DNA from: Macrothele yani
Lineage: Eukaryota > Arthropoda > Arachnida > Araneae > Macrothelidae
NCBI GenBank assembly: GCA_039090855.1
Contig: CM076997.1
Coordinates: 168,422,709 to 168,486,708, forward strand
Length of the DNA: 64,000 bases
Direction of reading: 5' to 3'
Part shown: positions 63,141 to 64,000 of the stretch, in pieces
Position numbering within the stretch: the stretch's first letter is position 1
Layout: each line of letters starts with the position of its first letter
Notes under the pieces: generated by a model
Databases searched by the model: none
Told to the model about the DNA's origin: nothing
What the model saw: only the letters and a program-made list of their open reading frames with translations
Made by a program: the position numbers and the translations under genes

Positions 63141-63525
63141 AAGAGAATTAAGTATCTTAATCTGAGTAAAGCCTTAAGTAAGTGGTTTAATTCTCTAAAA
63201 TACTTGAAATATTAATTTAAAACTACAAATTTCTATATTGATGGCCAGAAGGGAAAAATTTCTATATTGATATATTGATGGCCAAAAGAAAGATTTCTAT
63301 ATTGATGGCAAGAATCTCGAATTAGTTGAGAGGCCAGAAACGTCTGCGAAAACAAAAGAACTAAGAGGTAGTGAAGACATAAAGGAAAGTTCTTCAAGAT
63401 AGAAGAGAATTAAGTATCTTAATCTAAGTGAAACCTTAAGCAAGTGGTTTAATTGTCTGAAACACTTGAGTACTTTAGAACTTCAAATTTCCATATTGAT
63501 GGCTAGAAAGGCATGATCTCGAATT
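63080..63525 (+). repeat. Direct duplication of a ~190-245-bp unit
   Basis: Copy A (63082-63325) and copy B (63331-63520) share GAGGCCAGAAACGTCTG, AGACATAAAGGAAAGTTCTT, CAAGATAGAA, AATTAAGTATCTTAATCT, CTTAAGxAAGTGGTTTAATT and the end AATCTCGAATTAGTTG. Copy A has an extra internal expansion of TTTCTATATTGATGGCCA. The first part also belongs to the inverted repeat at 62811-63140. Confidence 0.85.
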
Positions 63526-63866
63526 AGTTGCTTATCGAGCTTTCCTCTCAATCGATATATAGCGTTTTCAGATCGATATCTAGCGCTTTAAGTGTAATAA
63601 TGAAATTCTTTTAATTAATGTTTTTCAAATATGGTATGCGATAATTATTATTACGTTCACTGAGTCCTTCGTAGAAGAGGATCGGCCCCAAAGTTACGGC
63701 CCTGAACCAACATGAACAACTGTTAGCAATATATACCGTCGTATCAGAATCCCCTGAATCACAGTGTATCCACCCAGGTGCTTCACAGAATGCACGTGAG
63801 AAGGTCGACCGCACGGAGAAATAAGCGGCCGGCCAGAACAGATGAGCCATAGTGCGTTACGTTGCA
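63526..63866. other. Probable 5' flank of Tc1-like element
   Basis: No gene recognised. GC content rises after ~63670, probably the non-coding start of the transposon whose coding region begins at 63869. No TIR could be assigned because the other end lies outside the window. Confidence 0.35.
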
Positions 63867-63868
63867 CA

Positions 63869-64000
63869 ATGGGCAGAGGTAGTGATCTGCCGCACGTTCA
63901 AAAAGGGGTGATCATCGGCTACAGCACCAAGGGTGGAAGCATCTGAGAAACAGCAGACTTCGTGCGTTGTTCGCGAGGTGCTGCAGTTAGTGTACCAAGA
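63869..64000 (+). pseudogene. Tc1-like transposase N-terminus, cut by window end
   Basis: The ATG at 63869 opens MGRGSDLPHVQKGVIIGYST, then KGGSI, a TGA stop, and ETADFVRCSRGAAVSV. This is the start of a Tc1-like helix-turn-helix domain (MGRGSDL opening followed by a SI-x-ETA helix). The stop near codon 26 suggests a pseudogene; the rest is beyond the window. Confidence 0.72.

Overview
This window looks like intergenic or heterochromatic DNA from an arthropod. That is inferred from its content: AT-rich sequence, many Tc1/mariner relics, an RTE-type LINE ending in (GAT)n, a tRNA-derived SINE family, and a Penelope-like retroelement. I cannot name the species; an insect or chelicerate with a large repetitive genome fits. 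No host gene, rRNA, CRISPR array or bacterial-type operon can be supported. Every coding sequence I recognise belongs to a mobile element, and only one of them (RTE LINE, 9605-12792, 958-codon ORF) looks intact.

Layout. 0-9 kb: a degenerate repeat, three Tc1-like relics, a seven-copy 90-bp tandem repeat and an old SINE. 9.2-16.1 kb: an AT-rich satellite built on GATAGTCTATAACA, hit by a full-length RTE element and by an internally deleted RTE copy (both with target-site duplications, TSDs). A 996-bp near-perfect palindrome lies between them. 16-25 kb: several SINEs, a Tc1-like relic and a mariner relic. 25-32 kb: mostly AT-rich unique DNA with three decayed LINE 3' regions. 32-38 kb: a mariner N-terminus split by a SINE, then three consecutive minus-strand Tc1-like relics. 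38-43 kb: two arrays of one 32-bp minisatellite, one of them inside a mariner transposase gene, and a three-level nest (Tc1-like inside mariner inside SINE). 43-46 kb: a Penelope-like element with long inverted arms, inserted in the 3' end of another RTE copy. 46-54 kb: SINEs, a Tc1-like relic, a roughly 146-bp tandem repeat split by a foldback element, and palindromes. 55-64 kb: an RTE relic, a near full-length mariner relic, a Tc1-like relic carrying a second coding-derived minisatellite, further repeats, and the start of another Tc1-like element at the window edge.

How the parts relate. The RTE element is the only plausible current source of activity; at least three other copies of it or its relatives are dead. 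The SINEs end in poly(A) and have TSDs, so a LINE must have moved them, but their 3' ends do not resemble this RTE. The most notable pattern is that two unrelated transposases (a mariner and a Tc1-like) have each produced a minisatellite from the stretch between the N-terminal helix-turn-helix domain and the catalytic domain, and the mariner-derived one also exists as a free array about 2.4 kb away.
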